Assembly: GCA_020698575.1 (NCBI GenBank)
Contig: CM036245.1
Location: forward strand, 10,975,979-11,039,978
Direction: 5' to 3'
Length of the DNA: 64,000 nucleotides
DNA from: Bostrychus sinensis
Taxonomy: Eukaryota; Chordata; Actinopteri; Gobiiformes; Eleotridae
Shown here: piece after piece, positions 60,360-64,000 of the stretch
Numbering within the stretch: the first letter of the stretch is position 1
Layout of the letters: every line of letters begins with the position of its first letter
Made by a program: the position numbers and the translations under genes
The notes under the pieces: model-generated
What the model was told of the DNA's origin: nothing
Database searches by the model: none
Seen by the model: only the letters and a program-made list of their open reading frames with translations

Positions 60360-61440
60360 TTACGGAAGCGTATTGCGTTCACCTGAAAAAAAAAAAAAAG
60401 TTTCTGTTTTAATGAGCTAGGTTAGTTCTGTTTTTACGAGAAAAGTTCTGTTTTTATGAGTATGAATAACTTGGGTTTTTATGACAAAAGTAAATTCATG
60501 TCTATCACAACCAGTAAACGTTTAGCTCATATTGAAGAGTTGCTAGCTAAAGAAAGGGCGTAAATGTCCCAACTACTTCGTTTAATACGGTTTTATTTTA
60601 CTCTAGGCTTGAGACACTGGAGATTCTGCTTTCGTTAAGTAATATTGACGTATAATCATTAGTTTGTCGACTCTGCGCAGACATCTCAGGTCTTTGCGAT
60701 TGACTTTGAATTCCTCTCCCCCCAAAAGTGGAACAAGATAAAAAGGACCATTATCCACATAAAAACATAAAATTATTTTACTCGTAAAAACAAAACGTTT
60801 CTCGTAAAAACATAAAATTATTTTACTCGTAAAAACAGAACTTTTCTCGTAAAAACAGAAAAATGTTTTACTCGTAAAAACAGGATTTTTTCTCTCATAA
60901 AAACAGAATTAACTTTACTCATAAAATCAAAACTTTTCTCATAAAAACAGAACTTTTCTCATAAAAACAGAACTTTTCTCGTAAAAACAGAAAATTATTT
61001 TACTCGTAAAAACAGGATTTTTTCTCTCATAAAAACAGAATTAACTTTACTCATAAAATCAAAACTTTTCTCATAAAAACAGGACTTTTCTCATAAAATC
61101 TAAACTTTTCTCATAAAAACAGGACTTTTCTCATAAAAACAGAACTTTTCTCATAAAAACAGAACTTTTCTCATAAAAACAGAACTTTTCTCGTAAAAAC
61201 AGAAAATTATTTTACTCGTAAAAACAGAATTTTTTCTCTCATAAAAACAGAATTAACTTTACTCATAAAATCTAAACTTTTCTCATAAAAACAGGACTTT
61301 TCTAAAAAAAACAGAACTTTTCTCATAAAATCAAAACTTTTCTCATAAAAACAGAACTTTTCTCATAAAAACAGAACTATCTTTGCTCATTAAAACAGAA
61401 ACTTTTTTTTTTTCAGGTGAACGCAATACACTTCCGTAAA
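60360..61440. mobile_element. foldback-like element with inverted ends and a tandem array
   Basis: The left end TTACGGAAGCGTATTGCGTT continues CACCTG plus an A-run and GTTTCTGTTTTAATGAG. The right end is its inverted copy (TTTCAGGTGAACGCAATACA, then CTTCCGTAA). The arms match for about 100 bp (60360-60461 and 61342-61439) at roughly 94 percent by eye. The right arm is extended inward by a tandem array (60755-61400). The centre (60480-60755) is unique with no long frame. It splits an older repeat (TATAGTCTGAAAAAT before, AAATACAGTATGT after). Confidence 0.8.
60755..61400. repeat. minisatellite, about 20-bp units (CTCATAAAAACAGAACTTTT)
   Basis: About 30 units vary between CTCATAAAAACAGAACTTTT, CTCGTAAAAACAG and ACTCATAAAATCAAAACTTT. 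A higher-order block (CAGGATTTTTTCTCTC through AATTAACTTTACTC) recurs starting near 60881, 61013 and 61225. Spacers do not vary as they would in a CRISPR array. Confidence 0.93.
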
Positions 61441-64000
61441 AAATACAGTATGTACATTTACCTTGTCTTTTTTTTCTGTAAAGCACTTTGAATTACTCTG
61501 TGTATGAACTGTGCTGTACAAATGAACTTGCCTTGCCTTCACCACAAACCTCAGTAACTGAACCAACTATCCGATCTTGGTGCATTCAAAGTCAATTTTA
61601 ACAATTAAATATACCATTAACCATATATTTTTTAAGGTTTAAATTGATAAACTATGAATATCACAAACTGCTGTATCACAGGAGTCTAAATGGCTTCAGT
61701 AAATGTTTCAGTGGCTGTAGTGAAAGAGACGGCCCATTGACCAAACACTGGAGTGAGGAGATATAACCATCCATAAGTAGGGGTAAATAACTCCACCTGC
61801 CAGTACTAAAGTGTACAGTTGTCCCATACACACCACAACTCACCGCTCATAACCCATTCCCCCGGCGCCTCACGCTCTCAAACATAAAGCATTATCAAAG
61901 CTAAAGCGTGATAGTAAAAGCCATTGTTCCTGCAGCTCTGTCATTTAGCGGCCTCTCCAGTCTCATTTTCACCTATCTGAGTCAAACACTGCTTTCCTCT
62001 CTCGTAACACACTATCTCTGCTCTGCGAAAGAAATAAAAATGATGAAAAACTGCACAGATCCTGGTTTTGGAAGATTTTTTTTTTTTTTTTAATAAAAGC
62101 TGATTTCATTTGGAAAGCAGATAGCGCGGAACGACAGTCGCCTCGGCAGAAGACAATAATGTTGTCGGTGATGCATGAGTGACGTTATGTGGCACCATAA
62201 TTACACTTACTCAATTATTCCGCACATTACTTTTTGCCTTCATGCGCGATACGGCTGCATCAATCTTAAATGTGTCTATCTGGAGTTGATGATGGATTGC
62301 GTTTGAGCGTCGCTGTGATGTTTATTGCGGTTTTATTGTTTTCAGACTTTTAGATATTATATACAGCAGTGTGCAAAAGTCTTAGATAGATTTTGAAGAA
62401 AGGCTATGAACAAAGAAAGATGTCTCAATGTACAAAAACACAAGCACTTAAAGAAATAGATATAGTGCCCAGACCTGGACTCAAACTTCAAAGATCTTCT
62501 AGTTCAGGAGTAAATGCTCTTTCCAATGAGCCACAAAAACCCTTAAACTATCTCAAAATGGTACAGAATCCCTTAAAAGTCTCCTGCATCTAAACATTGA
62601 CCTGGAAACATGACGGCAACAATCTTAAAGGGAAACTAATTAAGGCGAGACACTGAAAGTGAATAGGAAATTTTATTTTTAACTCACAGATATCAATGTG
62701 ACACTTTTACTATGGATTACTTATGTAAATATAGGAAAGAAATGTATGGCAAGTTTAGTTTTTTTATGTAAAATTTGGCAAATGTGCATACTTGAGCCAG
62801 GTTTAATATTCTTGGTTTATTTTGCCGACATGTTCCATAAAAAAGCTTTTACAAAGAAAATTATGGATATCTTGTTTTGTCTTTCAGTAAATTAGAAAAT
62901 AGCAATGACAGCCTTAAAAAAAAAAAAAAAAAAAAACTAATTTCATGTTGTTTTTAGAAGTAAAATACTCAGTAAATCAGGCTAAACACATTTTTCTGTA
63001 AAAGCCTTCAAAATATTGTTGGTTAAAAGAATGGACAATTTGGTTCTTGCTACTGAAGTGGAGATTTCTGACTCAGAGTGTGAGAATAACTCATTTTGAG
63101 AAAACAGCCTTTGAAATTAATATTTCCAATAGAAATCTATGGAGATAAGTGACTAAATGTATTACACTAAGCACCTTAAACCATAGTTTTGACAGTTTAT
63201 TTCAGTGTTAAAGCCTGATGTTAATGAAGCAAACTTGCCAAAAACCTGACATTTTGCGTGTAGTGTTTCCCCTTAAACAGCTTGAGAGTCAGTGTGATGG
63301 CTGAATGAGTTGTTGCTGGGGGAATAAAGCCCCCTGCACCTCCCCCTGGTGTATCTTGGCAAAAAAACAGTCCTTGCAAGAATGGGAGAACCAACCCACT
63401 GCATCCCTGAAGTCTCCGGTCGTGCGAGAAAGCAACACAGACAGAGTCAGACATGACAACAAGCTAGTGATGGTTTTATTTCTTAGATGTTGGTCATAGC
63501 GGCCAGCAGAGCAAGCAGAGCGGCCAAAAGGCAGAGGAAACCTTTGTGCAGATACGAGGAGGAGAAAACCAGAGTCAAGCCGAGCGAGGAGTCACACAGG
63601 GGTCAACCAGAACCAGACTCAATCAAAGAAGAAATGAGCAAAGTTGCATGGCTCTGCTTTGAATATGTCTATCCTGAGTTAACAGCATTCAAGTTAAGCT
63701 CTGATTTTATTGTTTTTTTTTTTCAGCCCTTCCTCTTTCAGATATTGCACAGCTCCTCCTCTGTGAACACCTGCCCACTAAATTAGTTTCCGATCTTTTT
63801 CGTCTGTTCGACCATGTCTTTGGCCCTTCTCCCCTGAGGTGTTGGTTTAGTTCATTTACCATGTTTCTCCCACTTCACTCTCTCCGCTCCCTTTGTCCTC
63901 TGCTCCTACCCTTTCATCTTTCAGTCTGTATTGATTTCTTCTGTCAATAGGATGCCTCACATGAATACAAACAAGCCTATTTGCATGGTTGCCAATCAAT

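Noticed and set aside
60755..61400. CRISPR-like array
   Set aside because: Units are contiguous 20-bp satellite variants without unique spacers, and the genome is eukaryotic.

Overview
The window looks like about 64 kb of teleost fish DNA, most of it intron. The evidence is the Tc1-type transposons with IR/DR-like 273-bp terminal repeats, tRNA- and 5S-rRNA-derived SINEs, hAT- and TTAA-type miniature transposons, L1-like and other LINE debris, and a vertebrate-type gene with 4-16 kb introns and GT-AG splice sites. I see no prokaryotic gene, CRISPR array, operon or intact virus. The species cannot be named from sequence alone.

One cellular gene is clearly present: a calsyntenin on the minus strand, best matched to the CLSTN2 paralogue. 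Four internal exons are visible, in transcription order 37576-37414, 27564-27398, 23472-23324 and 7050-6836. Their reading frames join without a gap (54 codons +1, 2+55 codons, 49 codons +2, 1+71 codons +1). They encode the second half of the LNS/laminin-G-like domain and the start of the membrane-proximal extracellular region. The exons for the signal peptide, the two cadherin repeats and the start of the LNS domain should lie beyond the right edge. Those for the transmembrane segment and the kinesin-binding tail should lie beyond the left edge.

Layout: 1-6835 is the intron after the last visible exon (TTAA-type MITEs, a SINE inserted in one of them, a hAT-like element). 7051-23323 is a 16.3-kb intron with several nested transposons, including a Tc1 copy inside an older Tc1 of another family. 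23473-27397 is a 3.9-kb intron with MITE and SINE copies. 27565-37413 is a 9.8-kb intron with a hAT inside a hAT, a foldback MITE with a perfect 8-bp target duplication, and TTAA-type MITEs. 37577-64000 lies upstream of the first visible exon. It holds a second Tc1 copy, LINE ends, a 5S-rRNA-derived SINE, a 78-bp near-perfect hairpin, and a foldback-like element whose inverted ends run into a tandem array. It also holds an unexplained CpG-rich segment near 40 kb with a possible first exon on the plus strand.

The most unusual items are the foldback-like satellite element (60.36-61.44 kb), the composite MITE that occurs twice with the same internal junction (1.69-2.64 and 7.29-8.01 kb), the possible plus-strand promoter and first exon (39.84-40.47 kb), and the layered nests. 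Family names for repeats come from recognising ends, target duplications and recalled consensus sequences. No database search was possible.
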